Shown here: piece after piece, positions 52,567 through 61,370 of the stretch
Numbering within the stretch: the stretch's first letter is position 1
Layout of the letters: the number at the start of each line of letters is the position of its first letter
Source: an uncultured Phascolarctobacterium sp.
GTDB taxonomy: Bacteria; Bacillota; Negativicutes; Acidaminococcales; Acidaminococcaceae
Direction: 5' to 3'
Assembly: GCA_900545025.1 (NCBI GenBank)
Contig: UQXH01000002.1
Span: 62,001 to 126,000 of the forward strand
Length of the DNA stretch: 64,000 bases
Notes under the pieces: generated by a model
What the model saw: only the letters and a program-made list of their open reading frames with translations
Database searches by the model: none
Told to the model about the DNA's origin: nothing
Made by a program: the position numbers and the translations under genes

Positions 52567-53784
52567 TTATAATTTTTCTGCCAACTTCAAGCGGTCAATC
52601 TTCCCACTTTCATTTTTCGGCAAATTTTCCAAATAAATAAATTGTTTAGGGATTTCATACTCTGACAGACTGCTTTTCAAAGCAGTTAACAGCTCCTGCT
52701 TGCTATAGGTGATTTCCGAAGCAATAAAAGCCAGCAGACTATCAGCATCATTACGATGCACAGTCATCACCGCCGCTTCATTGATACCGCTTATCTCCAT
52801 TAAGGCCTGTTCCACTTTGCAGGCAGAAATCTTAAGTCCATTCACATTACAGACATCATCAACCCGCCCTAAAAAATGCAGACTGCCGTCCGCTGCAAGA
52901 TAACCTCTATCCTTTAACGAAAACGGCAGCGAAATCCCTTCAATCCCATAAGGTGTATCGACAAAAATTTCCTCATCTTGTACGGAGACACTTACTCCCG
53001 GGAAAGGACGACCGATATTAGTACGGTCTTCCGTCATTTCGCTGTCTTTAATATAAGTTATATAATTCAGTTCACTGGCGCCATAATACAAGGTAATTTC
53101 CGTATTAGGAAAAGCCTTTTTCAATTTATCAGCTTCCTGTCTGCCCAAGCTTTGAGAACCGCTGACAATATGATATATACCTTTCTCAGGTATTTTTATC
53201 TGTTTGGACAAAAGCAATAATTTTGATGGTATCAAATAAATCGTATTAACAGCATAACGCTTTAACAGCTCCACCCAATGTTTGGGACGGAATTTCTCTG
53301 TGACAACAATAGTGCCGCCTGCATACAAAACTCCCATATAGATATTGAGATTGCCTGTAAAAGCAAGACTTCCCTGACAAAATATGATTGTCGATGCATC
53401 AATACCAAATATCTTATTTTGCTGCGGGAAAAAAGCCGCCCAGCTATGATAGCTGCGCCACAATAATTTACTGCGTCCCGTAGAGCCGGAGGTCATAACC
53501 CCCATGCAGGCCTGACGTGGTATTTCCTGCACAGCAAATTGCTGCTGCCTGCTTGCTTCAGTAGCAATTACAGGCACCGAAACAGTGCCGCTGTAGGCTA
53601 AAAACTGTACCAGCTGCTGCACAATAGTATCAGCATGGATAAAGATTGCCTGCGCCTGCAGCTCATGACTGCTGCGTATCTCCGCCGCCATTTCCGTCAA
53701 TCTGCCATAGGTATATATCTCATTATCTGTTATCACAGCAGCCTTATCCTGCGACTGCTGCGATACTAAAGTCAGATAGTCCAT
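52567..53784 (-). CDS. Acyl-adenylating enzyme (AMP-dependent synthetase), YhfT-like
   Basis: A compact 405-residue adenylate-forming enzyme. ATP loop TSGSTGRSK (98-106), YYGASE, the DRGYLAADGSLHFLGRVDD hinge segment and the terminal catalytic Lys395 in NESGKIDR. Full-length acyl-CoA ligases are about 500-550 residues, so the N-terminal domain is shortened. Pairing with a thiolase and bioY parallels yhfT-yhfS-yhfU in Bacillus, whose yhfT is a predicted acyl-CoA ligase of unknown substrate. It is the last gene of the operon, two bases after the thiolase. Confidence 0.8.
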   Translation of the reverse strand: MDYLTLVSQQSQDKAAVITDNEIYTYGRLTEMAAEIRSSHELQAQAIFIHADTIVQQLVQFLAYSGTVSVPVIATEASRQQQFAVQEIPRQACMGVMTSGSTGRSKLLWRSYHSWAAFFPQQNKIFGIDASTIIFCQGSLAFTGNLNIYMGVLYAGGTIVVTEKFRPKHWVELLKRYAVNTIYLIPSKLLLLSKQIKIPEKGIYHIVSGSQSLGRQEADKLKKAFPNTEITLYYGASELNYITYIKDSEMTEDRTNIGRPFPGVSVSVQDEEIFVDTPYGIEGISLPFSLKDRGYLAADGSLHFLGRVDDVCNVNGLKISACKVEQALMEISGINEAAVMTVHRNDADSLLAFIASEITYSKQELLTALKSSLSEYEIPKQFIYLENLPKNESGKIDRLKLAEKL

Positions 53785-53786
53785 TA

Positions 53787-54920
53787 TTACACCCTCTCAA
53801 TAAGCAGTGAAGTACCAACACCTCCGGCCGCAGCAACACTGCAGCAGCCAAATTTGCCGTCACTTTGCTGCAGCGACTTAATCAGATGCAGCAAAATAAT
53901 AGCGCCGGAAGCACCGTAAGGATGCCCGTAAGCAAGTGCTCCGCCAAAAACATTATATTTTTCTATGCTCTGCGGAAAAGCTCTGGCAAACATAACATCT
54001 ATGACTGCAAAAGCTTCATTCAGCTCAAAATCGTCAATATCCTGTTCCTGCATGCCATGCTTTGCTAAAAGCTTCTGCAGTGCCAATACCGCTGTCTTAG
54101 GACTTACTAAGGGATCACCGCCGCAGGCAGCAGAACCAATAACTTTTGCTGCAGCCTGAGCTTGGTGCTGCTTTAGATATTTTTCAGAACAAAGCACAAC
54201 AAAGGCTGCCCCATCGTTTATCAGACAGGAATTTGCCGCAGTAATAAACTTTCCACCCGGCAGTACTTTAGGCATCCTGTCCAGCAAACGCTGGCTCATT
54301 TTAGGGCGTATACCTTCATCCTCCTCAGCTCCGCAGACAGGAGCTATTATATCCTGCAAGATTCCTTCATTGCGAGCTTTAGTTGCTAAAGCATGGCTTC
54401 TAAGTACCCAGGAATCCATATCTTCTTTACTGATTTTTTCTTTCTCGGCAGCAAGCTCAGCTCCTTCGAGCATTACCGTTTCACGATGAATACCCGGCAT
54501 AAATTTTGCTACACTGTACCAAACATCATCAGTATAACCGGGATGATTGGCATTATAACCGCGCCGCGGCTGAGTAGAACTGCTCTCAAAGCCGCCGGCA
54601 ATTATTACGTCTGCCTCACCTGCTTCAATCTTCGCCGCAGCAACAGCAATGCTTTCCAAGCCGCTGCCGCACTGCACATCAACAGTAAAAGCAGGCACAG
54701 AAATATCTACGCCCGCTTCCAATGCCATCAATCTGGCAATATTGCCGCCTGCGCCTACGCCATTACCGGCAATAATATAGTCCGGCAGTACAATTTTATA
54801 TTTTTCCATTACCTGACGTAAAACTGCTGCACCGAGAATCTCGGCAGGCACATGACGATACATACCATTACATACGCCTACATAACTGCGCAAGCCGCCT
54901 AAAATATATACATTCTGCAT
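53787..54920 (-). CDS. Thiolase-family enzyme, YhfS-like, altered C-terminal motif
   Basis: A 377-residue thiolase. The nucleophile is in DVQCGSGLES (Cys84), with FELNEAFAV and the catalytic His in GGALAYGHPYGASGA. The C-terminal motif that normally reads C-x-GGG-x-G instead reads VAAAGGVG (362-369), so the second cysteine appears to be Ala. It follows bioY by seven bases; AGGTGAT ribosome-binding site. It may condense acyl-CoA units toward a biotin precursor, but this is inference from context. Confidence 0.83.
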   Translation of the reverse strand: MQNVYILGGLRSYVGVCNGMYRHVPAEILGAAVLRQVMEKYKIVLPDYIIAGNGVGAGGNIARLMALEAGVDISVPAFTVDVQCGSGLESIAVAAAKIEAGEADVIIAGGFESSSTQPRRGYNANHPGYTDDVWYSVAKFMPGIHRETVMLEGAELAAEKEKISKEDMDSWVLRSHALATKARNEGILQDIIAPVCGAEEDEGIRPKMSQRLLDRMPKVLPGGKFITAANSCLINDGAAFVVLCSEKYLKQHQAQAAAKVIGSAACGGDPLVSPKTAVLALQKLLAKHGMQEQDIDDFELNEAFAVIDVMFARAFPQSIEKYNVFGGALAYGHPYGASGAIILLHLIKSLQQSDGKFGCCSVAAAGGVGTSLLIERV

Positions 54921-54926
54921 TTTATA

Positions 54927-55466
54927 TCACCTGGAAAACACTTTGTGAATCGGACCAGCCAAAAAGGCTGCCGCCACACATTTGACCACATCCAGCGGCA
55001 CAAAGGGGAGGACACCTGTCACAACTGCAGCCTGCCAATCCATACCGGTAACAAATTTAAGCTGTAAAGCTCCCAAAAGATAAATTACAGGTATGCCAAT
55101 GCCTACGCCAACAGCACAATAACGTTTAAAGCTGTATTCTTTGCCGCGCAGCATAGAAATCAGCACAGCAGCAACTAAGAAGCCAAAAATATAACCGCCT
55201 GTAGGACCAAATAACTTCGCCGGTCCTGCCGTACCGCCAGTAAAAACAGGAATACCAGCCAATCCAATCAGAATATAAACAAACATCGTCATAAAAGTCT
55301 GCTTGGGAGTTAGAAGGAAAGCTACCAGATTAACAAACATCGTCTGCAGCGCAATAGGCGACATGGAAAAAGGCAGCGGTATAATAATATATGCCGATAC
55401 GCAGTTCATCGCCACCAGCAGCGCTATCTTAGTCATTTCGGCAGTCTTGCTTACAGAAGAATTCAT
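54927..55466 (-). CDS. bioY: Biotin transporter substrate-specificity component BioY
   Basis: A 179-residue S-component of an ECF-type biotin transporter with six membrane helices. Signature TPKQTFMTMFVYILIGLAGIPVF and GPTGGYIFGFLVAAVL (shortened) are diagnostic. BioY may need the shared EcfAT module, which is not here. The ATG at 55464-55466 has GAGGG nine bases upstream; an ATG two codons earlier is possible. It lies between the hotdog gene and the thiolase. Confidence 0.92.
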   Translation of the reverse strand: MNSSVSKTAEMTKIALLVAMNCVSAYIIIPLPFSMSPIALQTMFVNLVAFLLTPKQTFMTMFVYILIGLAGIPVFTGGTAGPAKLFGPTGGYIFGFLVAAVLISMLRGKEYSFKRYCAVGVGIGIPVIYLLGALQLKFVTGMDWQAAVVTGVLPFVPLDVVKCVAAAFLAGPIHKVFSR

Positions 55467-55480
55467 AACCATACACCCTC

Positions 55481-56020
55481 TTAATCTATTTTATTGACAG
55501 TAAAAACTTTCGAGCTGTTAACATAGCCGACAAGCATTTCCTGCTGTTCATACACCTGCAGCAGTTCACCTGCATATACAGGTCGTAGAAAACGTGCTTG
55601 CCAGTGCAGGAATCCGGCAGCAGTTACTTGCTGCAGCCAGTTTAACAATAATATTCCCGGTACTATCGGTCTTGACTGACTGTGCAGTGTATTTTCATCA
55701 CCCACCAAATGGGTATAAGCATTTATTTCCTCAGCAGTAAAAATATGCTCGCCAATAAGTTCACCAGATATTATTTCTGAATTTATATTATCCTGCCCAA
55801 CCTTACGCGGCAAAATCAGTACTATCTTAAGCTGCTTCTGCAATCTTCCATCATCATCAAAGCCCTGCACCAGCATAACGCACCTGCGTTTGCTTTTCAG
55901 CACCAGCTCATTAGTATATTGCCTGGCTTCTCCGTTAATACTTACTTCAACACCGGCAATTACCCAGCCTTTGAAAAAATCCTGGTCACAATATGATGAC
56001 GCACGTGCTAATTCCAGCAT
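55481..56020 (-). CDS. Hotdog-fold (MaoC-like) protein of the bioY operon
   Basis: A 179-residue protein. Residues ~88-170 resemble a MaoC/hydratase hotdog: FTAEEINAYTHLVGDENTLH and PIVPGILLLNWLQQ, with the Asp and His of the GDxNxxH motif retained. Residues 1-85 are a second half I do not recognise. It may hydrate or dehydrate an acyl-thioester made by the neighbouring thiolase, an inference from the operon. It is the first gene, with AAAGGATG upstream and a promoter 30-50 bases before the start. Confidence 0.65.
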   Translation of the reverse strand: MLELARASSYCDQDFFKGWVIAGVEVSINGEARQYTNELVLKSKRRCVMLVQGFDDDGRLQKQLKIVLILPRKVGQDNINSEIISGELIGEHIFTAEEINAYTHLVGDENTLHSQSRPIVPGILLLNWLQQVTAAGFLHWQARFLRPVYAGELLQVYEQQEMLVGYVNSSKVFTVNKID

Positions 56021-56047
56021 AATGCCAACATCCTTTCATATGTTGTT

Positions 56048-56077
56048 ATTATAAAACAAAGCAGTATTTATAGTCAA
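56048..56077 (-). promoter_or_regulatory. Sigma-A promoter of the bioY operon
   Basis: Minus strand TTGACT (56072-56077), 18-bp spacer, TATAAT (56048-56053). Its -35 overlaps one arm of the putative BirA site. Confidence 0.72.
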
Positions 56078-56101
56078 CCAATTTTATAATACAGTTAACT
56101 T
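56071..56101. promoter_or_regulatory. Possible BirA operator over the bioY operon promoter
   Basis: Half-sites TAGTCAACC (56071-56079) and AGTTAACTT (56093-56101) are separated by 13 bases. The BirA consensus is TTGTWAACC-N14-16-GGTTWACAA, so 7 of 9 and 6 of 9 positions match and the spacer is slightly short. Overlap with the -35 box of a biotin-transport operon supports it. Confidence 0.45.
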
Positions 56102-57240
56102 TAAATACTGCCTCTTTTGATGATATTTTCGCCAAAGCGTTTTTTCAGCGCATCCACGGCTACATTACGCTGTAATTGTTTTTTGTCTTCTTCAAAACCA
56201 AGTGTTCCGCAATCTCCCTCAGAAAGATTTGATACCGTAACCCCCAAAAGTCTTACACCCTTTTTAAGGTCAACCGCCTGTAATAGTTTAACCGCCAAAG
56301 CATATATTTCTTCATCACAACAAATATCTGTTTCGCTGGTAATACTGCGGGTAGCAATCCTAAAATCAGTAAATTTAACCTTTAACGTAAGAGTATGCCC
56401 GCTATAGCCCTTGCTGCGCAGCCTAAAACCAGTCTGTCCGCTCAGCTTCAAAATTTCTCGGCGGCATTGCTCTTCCGTAAATAAATCCTGCGCAAAAGTC
56501 GTTTCCCTGCCAATTGATTTTGGTATGGATTCAGTTACTACCGGACGCTCATCAATCCCTTGCGCCAGACGATGGACGCTGTCTGCATTCTTACCAAAAA
56601 CCTTCTGCAAAATATTGTTGTCTGCCGCGGCCAGCTGACCAATTGTTACAATGCCATATTGCAGCAAAGATTTCTCTGCCATCCTGCCGATACCGAAAAT
56701 CTTAGTTACGGGGAAATCCGCAATAAACTTTGCCGCTTCTGCATGCCTGATTATGGTAAACCCGTCCGGCTTCTGCAAATCAGAGGCCATTTTTGCCAGA
56801 AATTTATTAGGCGCAAGTCCCACCGAAGCAGTCAGTCCTGTTTCCGCAGTAATCCGTTTTTTTATAAGCCAGCCAATTTCTTCCGTATTATGGTAAAGCT
56901 TTTCCATACCGCTGACATCAAGAAATGCTTCATCAATGGAAAGCTGCTCCACCAAAGGAGTAAAATCATGGAAAATACCCATAATTTTTTTGGAAACTTC
57001 CTGATACCTGCGCATCCTTACGGGCACATATTCCCCATGCGGACATAGCTTCCTGGCTTCTGCCATCGACATGGCGGAATGTACTCCATAACGACGTGCT
57101 TCATAAGAGCAGGTAGAAACAACACCGCGGCAGGACTGCCCTCCTACAATGACAGGCTTGCCACGCAAGTCAGGATTATCCAGCTGCTCAACGGACGCAA
57201 AAAAAGCATCCATATCTACATGCATAATCCATCTGAGCAT
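56101..57240 (-). CDS. dinB: DNA polymerase IV
   Basis: A 379-residue Y-family polymerase for translesion synthesis. Catalytic MHVDMDAFFASVEQL at 6-20, YEARRYGVHSAMSMAEA and the second catalytic motif SIDEAFLDVSG about 105, then SVGLAPNKFLAKMASD, helix-hairpin-helix and little-finger domains. Length is slightly above E. coli DinB. There is no C-terminal beta-clamp motif I can identify. It is last in recD2-comF-permease-dinB; its start is directly beside the permease stop. Confidence 0.93.
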   Translation of the reverse strand: MLRWIMHVDMDAFFASVEQLDNPDLRGKPVIVGGQSCRGVVSTCSYEARRYGVHSAMSMAEARKLCPHGEYVPVRMRRYQEVSKKIMGIFHDFTPLVEQLSIDEAFLDVSGMEKLYHNTEEIGWLIKKRITAETGLTASVGLAPNKFLAKMASDLQKPDGFTIIRHAEAAKFIADFPVTKIFGIGRMAEKSLLQYGIVTIGQLAAADNNILQKVFGKNADSVHRLAQGIDERPVVTESIPKSIGRETTFAQDLFTEEQCRREILKLSGQTGFRLRSKGYSGHTLTLKVKFTDFRIATRSITSETDICCDEEIYALAVKLLQAVDLKKGVRLLGVTVSNLSEGDCGTLGFEEDKKQLQRNVAVDALKKRFGENIIKRGSI

Positions 57241-58395
57241 TTACACACCAGCTTTCCAGACTAAAAGAAAATATACTGCAGTACCTATCAGCAGCAAGCC
57301 AAGAAAATTATAAAAAAGAAACATCTTTAAATAGTTCCCTGCCTGATAGGGATGTTCGGCAGCAAAGAGCTTATAAGAAATAACGCTGGCCATAGAAGCA
57401 ATAAGCGTCCCTAAACCGCCAATGTTAACGCCTAAAAGCAGTGCTTCCGCTTCCTTAGTCAACGCAGCCAAAAGCATCGCCGCAGGCACATTACTAATCA
57501 GCTGACTGCTGACAAGTGCGGCAAGATACGTCCCCGCCGCACTGTTTAACACGTTATCCTGTAAAAACCGCACAATATCAGTATGGCTGATATTGCCAAT
57601 AAATATAAAAAAGCCGATAAAAGTCACTAAAAGCGAATAGTCTACCTGCAATAATAATTTTCTGTTCAGGAACAGCACAGCAACAACAGTTACAGCCAGA
57701 GCTGTGTATTTATCAACAAAATGCAGCACAGCTGCAATATTGCAAAAGAGTAACGCCAAATATATTGCCGTTATCCTCTTCTCTGGACACTCCATCCGCT
57801 GCAGCTGTAAAGACAGCTTCCTATCCTGCCCGTTATAAATAAGCAACATGATATAAACTACAGAAAGCAAAGTCGGCAGCAGCATAATGCTAAAAAAACT
57901 CTCTGCAGTAAAATCATAATGAGCGTACAAGAACAAGTTCTGCGGATTTCCTGCCGGTGTAAACATACTGCCAAGATTAGCAGCTAAAGTCTGAAGGATA
58001 ATAACCAGCGGCATATCCATTTTGGCCGCTTTACCAATTACAAGCGCCAACGGCACAAATGTAAGTAACGCTACATCGTTAGTTACAAACATCGAGGACA
58101 CAAAGGTAATGCCTACCAGCACCAGCGTTACCTGCCGCCTGCTACCGCATAATTGCAGCAGCTCCACAGCGCTCCAATCCAGGAAACGTACACTTTTCAG
58201 GCCTGCTACTACCAGCATCAAGGCCCATAACACACATAAAACTTCCCAGTCTATATATGCTATACGCGGTCTGTAAAACAGAGAAGAAACTACTGCCATA
58301 ATAACAGCAGCACTTAAAACAGTTTCCTGCTTCACAAATGCTCTTGCTTTCTCAAACCAATATCTTATCGTCATCTGCTTCATCATCACTCTCAT
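57241..58395 (-). CDS. SLC13/ArsB-like anion permease
   Basis: A 384-residue membrane protein with about 11 helices. SSMFVTNDVALLTFVPLALVIG and NLGSMFTPAGNPQNLFLY (conserved NPQN) and the second-half SNVPAAMLL match the ion-transporter superfamily (CitMHS/ArsB/YbiR). The substrate is unknown; there are no arsenic-resistance genes nearby. Several in-frame ATG codons lie within the first eight residues, so the exact start is uncertain. It is part of the recD2-comF-dinB operon. Confidence 0.75.
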   Translation of the reverse strand: MRVMMKQMTIRYWFEKARAFVKQETVLSAAVIMAVVSSLFYRPRIAYIDWEVLCVLWALMLVVAGLKSVRFLDWSAVELLQLCGSRRQVTLVLVGITFVSSMFVTNDVALLTFVPLALVIGKAAKMDMPLVIILQTLAANLGSMFTPAGNPQNLFLYAHYDFTAESFFSIMLLPTLLSVVYIMLLIYNGQDRKLSLQLQRMECPEKRITAIYLALLFCNIAAVLHFVDKYTALAVTVVAVLFLNRKLLLQVDYSLLVTFIGFFIFIGNISHTDIVRFLQDNVLNSAAGTYLAALVSSQLISNVPAAMLLAALTKEAEALLLGVNIGGLGTLIASMASVISYKLFAAEHPYQAGNYLKMFLFYNFLGLLLIGTAVYFLLVWKAGV

Positions 58396-58406
58396 CTATT
58401 AACTCA

Positions 58407-59081
58407 TCACCAGTTATCTTTGCTGGCTGTAAAGGCTAAGGCACTCACACTTGCTGCACCTGCCGCATATAATGCGGCAGTAGCTTCCCTCATGGTACTG
58501 CCCGTGGTGTATATATCATCACATAAAAGTATCTTCTTACCAGCTACAGAGCAGCATACCTTAAAGCATCCCTGTAATTCCTCACGCCTCAGCGCAGGCT
58601 CCAGTTCGTATAAAGGCAAGGTATTGCGTACCCTTATAAGTATCTGTTGATATTTAATTCCAGAAAAAGAAAATATTCTTTCCGGCACATCAAAGCCCCT
58701 GCGCTGGCGACGCTCCGGCGAAGTAGGAATGCCCGCTATAAGATCATAATCAGCAAAAAAATATTCCACCCCAGCAGGCAAAGCCTGTCGCACTTCTTCC
58801 TGTAAAAACGGCAGCAAACTGCGTTCTCCGTCAAACTTAACCTTATGCAACGCTTCTTTCAGCTGCTGCTCATACTTATACAGCATAAATACTTCCTGCA
58901 GCGGCTCAGCAGCTCTAATTACTTTCTGCAGCAAAAAGCTTTTACGGCAACTTACACAAAAGCAGCCGGTATCTATCACCTTACCACATACCGCACATTG
59001 CCGCGGATAAAATATTTCCCGCAGTAAATTTAAGTTATAGAACATCTTATCCCTGTAAATTCTAAAATCAGCCAAAAACAT
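58407..59081 (-). CDS. comF: ComF family phosphoribosyltransferase-like protein
   Basis: A 224-residue ComF-like protein. An N-terminal zinc-ribbon-like region CAVCGKVIDTGCFCVSC (four cysteines) is followed by a PRTase fold with FDGERSLLPFL, IPTSPERRQRRGFD and the PRPP-type loop ILLCDDIYTTGSTMREA. ComF acts in natural competence DNA uptake in Bacillus; homologs occur widely, with unclear roles in non-competent bacteria. The ATG at 59079-59081 overlaps the recD2 stop by 14 bases. Confidence 0.88.
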   Translation of the reverse strand: MFLADFRIYRDKMFYNLNLLREIFYPRQCAVCGKVIDTGCFCVSCRKSFLLQKVIRAAEPLQEVFMLYKYEQQLKEALHKVKFDGERSLLPFLQEEVRQALPAGVEYFFADYDLIAGIPTSPERRQRRGFDVPERIFSFSGIKYQQILIRVRNTLPLYELEPALRREELQGCFKVCCSVAGKKILLCDDIYTTGSTMREATAALYAAGAASVSALAFTASKDNW

Positions 59082-61230
59082 CACTGTCTTCCTGCAGTCT
59101 TTCTGCTAGCAGAGAATAGCGCCGTCTGGTGCGGTCATTTTCTACCGCCGTCCGCACCGCCGCCTTACTGCCGATAACCTGCACCCTCTCTCTGGCTCTG
59201 GTAACAGCCGTATAAAGCAAATTACGCTGCAGCATAATATAATGACTGGGCACCATCAGCAAAAGTACGCAGGGATATTCGCTGCCCTGTGATTTATGCA
59301 CGCTCATAGCATAAGCCAGCTGCAGCTCTTCAACTTCGCTTTGCGAATAACTGACAAAGTCTCCTTCTGCCCGTTCCGGATAAGCAACTGTGACGCTTTT
59401 ACCTTCTATTCTGACAATCCTGCCAATATCGCCATTAAATACATCTTTCTCATAGTTATTGCGTATCTGCATTACCTTATCACCTACGCGCAGTACATTG
59501 CCGGGAATATTGATTTCCGCTTTGCCATAGGCAGGAGGATTCAGATACTGCTGCAGCAGCTTGTTAAGATTCTGTACCCCGCAAGGATTTTTATGCATGG
59601 GAGTAAGCACCTGTACACTGCGCCAGTCCGTTGCAGCTGTAAGTGCCGAATAAGTTCTTGCAGTATATTCTGCAGCACTGTTTTCGTCAGTAAATTCTAT
59701 CAAAGAAAAATCACTGCCCTGTATAAATTCAGGCATCTGCCCATGGTTTATTTTATGGGCATTGATGACAATAGGGCTCACTTCTGCCTGACGAAAAACA
59801 TTTTCCAGACGTACCACCGGCAGTTTGCCGGAACGAATCATATCTTTAAGTACAGAGCCTGCTCCGACAGACGGCAGCTGATCTACGTCACCGACAAAGA
59901 TTAACCGGCATCCTCCCGGCACTGCCTTTAACAGATGATAAGTCAAATTTATATCCAGCATGGAAGCCTCATCAACAATAATTGCCTCCGCGTCCAAAGG
60001 CTCACTGTCATCTTTGCCAAAACTGAAACCATCACTGTTGGGCTGGTATTCCAGTAATCTATGTACTGTAAGCGCCGGATGTCCTGCCGATTCAGCCAGT
60101 CTGCGCGCAGCCCTGCCCGTAGGTGCAGCCAAAAGGATACGACAGCCTGCTTTTTCCAATACATTGATAATACCCTTGACAACAGTAGTCTTACCTGTAC
60201 CAGGTCCGCCGGTAAGCACAAAAACTCCATGTTGCAAAGAAGCGTAGATGGCATCTTTTTGAGCCTCCGCCAATACGATACCAGCCTCTTTTTCCCAAGT
60301 CGCAATCACCCTGTCAGCATCCACCCTGCCAACAGGATGAACATGATCACGCAGCATGAGCAATCTACGGGCCGTGCCAACCTCAGCCCTGTACAGATAC
60401 TCTGGATAGATAAGACGCATTCCGCCAACTTCTTCCGTCCGCAATAAATCTCTTTGCAGCAAGTCATTAAATACACGCTGCACAGCTTCTGTTTCTATCT
60501 GTAAAAGCCGTACCGTCTCACTGATTAAAAGCTCTTCCGGTACGCAGGTATGTCCGGCTGCTGCAGCCTGAGTCACCGCATAACTAAGACCGGCAATGAC
60601 TCTTTCTTCACAGTCACGTTCAAGGCCCATTGCCATAGCAATCCTGTCAGCAGTCTTAAAACCGATACCGCTGATATCGTTAGCCAAACAATAGGGATTA
60701 TCCTTAATCCTGACCATTGCTGTATTGCCATAAACAGCCTGTAATTTTGCCGCATAGCCGCTGCTTACCCCATGCGCCTCAAGGAAAAGCATCAGTTCAC
60801 GCATTTCGGAAAGCTCGGCGTAAGCCAAACCGATATCAGCGGCTTTTTTAGCACTGATACCTTTAATTTCCGCCAATCTTTCCGGACTGCTGCCTAATAT
60901 TTCCAGCGTCTGCTCGCCAAAATATTCTACAATCCTGCCGGCAGTCACCTTGCCAACTCCTTTGATGGCTCCTGATGCCAGGAATCGCTCTATGCCAATA
61001 GCAGAAGTAGGCTGTTGTACACTGCAGGACACAGCATCAAACTGTCTTCCAAACCTGCTGTGCTCAATCCACTGCCCCTCAAGGACGATATTTTCACCCA
61101 AAAACGGCGCCATACCATGATAAACAGCAGTCACTCTGCCCTCACTGCGATTACTCAGACGCAGTACACAGAACATACCGTCATCACTTTGAAAAACTAT
61201 ATCCTCAAGCAAGCCTTCCAGCTTTTCCAT
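59068..61230 (-). CDS. recD2: RecD2-type ATP-dependent DNA helicase
   Basis: A 720-residue SF1B helicase, 5'-3'. N-terminal OB-like and helix-hairpin-helix region (GIERFLASGAIKGVGKVTAGRIV), Walker A TGGPGTGKTTVVKGI about 350, Walker B IIVDEASMLD, GDVDQLPSVGAGSVL and a UvrD-like C-terminal end with YAMSVHKSQGSEYP. It is the RecBC-independent RecD2 type. I use the ATG at 61228-61230 with GGTGAAG upstream. A TATAAT at 61268-61273 on the minus strand lies divergent to the speD-like promoter. Confidence 0.94.
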   Translation of the reverse strand: MEKLEGLLEDIVFQSDDGMFCVLRLSNRSEGRVTAVYHGMAPFLGENIVLEGQWIEHSRFGRQFDAVSCSVQQPTSAIGIERFLASGAIKGVGKVTAGRIVEYFGEQTLEILGSSPERLAEIKGISAKKAADIGLAYAELSEMRELMLFLEAHGVSSGYAAKLQAVYGNTAMVRIKDNPYCLANDISGIGFKTADRIAMAMGLERDCEERVIAGLSYAVTQAAAAGHTCVPEELLISETVRLLQIETEAVQRVFNDLLQRDLLRTEEVGGMRLIYPEYLYRAEVGTARRLLMLRDHVHPVGRVDADRVIATWEKEAGIVLAEAQKDAIYASLQHGVFVLTGGPGTGKTTVVKGIINVLEKAGCRILLAAPTGRAARRLAESAGHPALTVHRLLEYQPNSDGFSFGKDDSEPLDAEAIIVDEASMLDINLTYHLLKAVPGGCRLIFVGDVDQLPSVGAGSVLKDMIRSGKLPVVRLENVFRQAEVSPIVINAHKINHGQMPEFIQGSDFSLIEFTDENSAAEYTARTYSALTAATDWRSVQVLTPMHKNPCGVQNLNKLLQQYLNPPAYGKAEINIPGNVLRVGDKVMQIRNNYEKDVFNGDIGRIVRIEGKSVTVAYPERAEGDFVSYSQSEVEELQLAYAMSVHKSQGSEYPCVLLLMVPSHYIMLQRNLLYTAVTRARERVQVIGSKAAVRTAVENDRTRRRYSLLAERLQEDSDVFG

Positions 61231-61307
61231 TTCTTCACCGCCATACAAAACAAATGTTCTCTTTTGTATTATAGCACGATTTCAGTCTAAAAGAAAACCT
61301 TCCTATT

Positions 61308-61336
61308 TTGACAAAGAGAAATCTTTCCGCTATAAT
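61308..61336 (+). promoter_or_regulatory. Perfect consensus promoter of the SpeD-like gene
   Basis: TTGACA (61308-61313), 17-bp spacer, TATAAT (61331-61336). It matches the sigma-A consensus exactly, so strong expression is likely. Confidence 0.9.
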
Positions 61337-61370
61337 GTAAGGTACTTTAAAAAATACGAGGAGTGTCATT

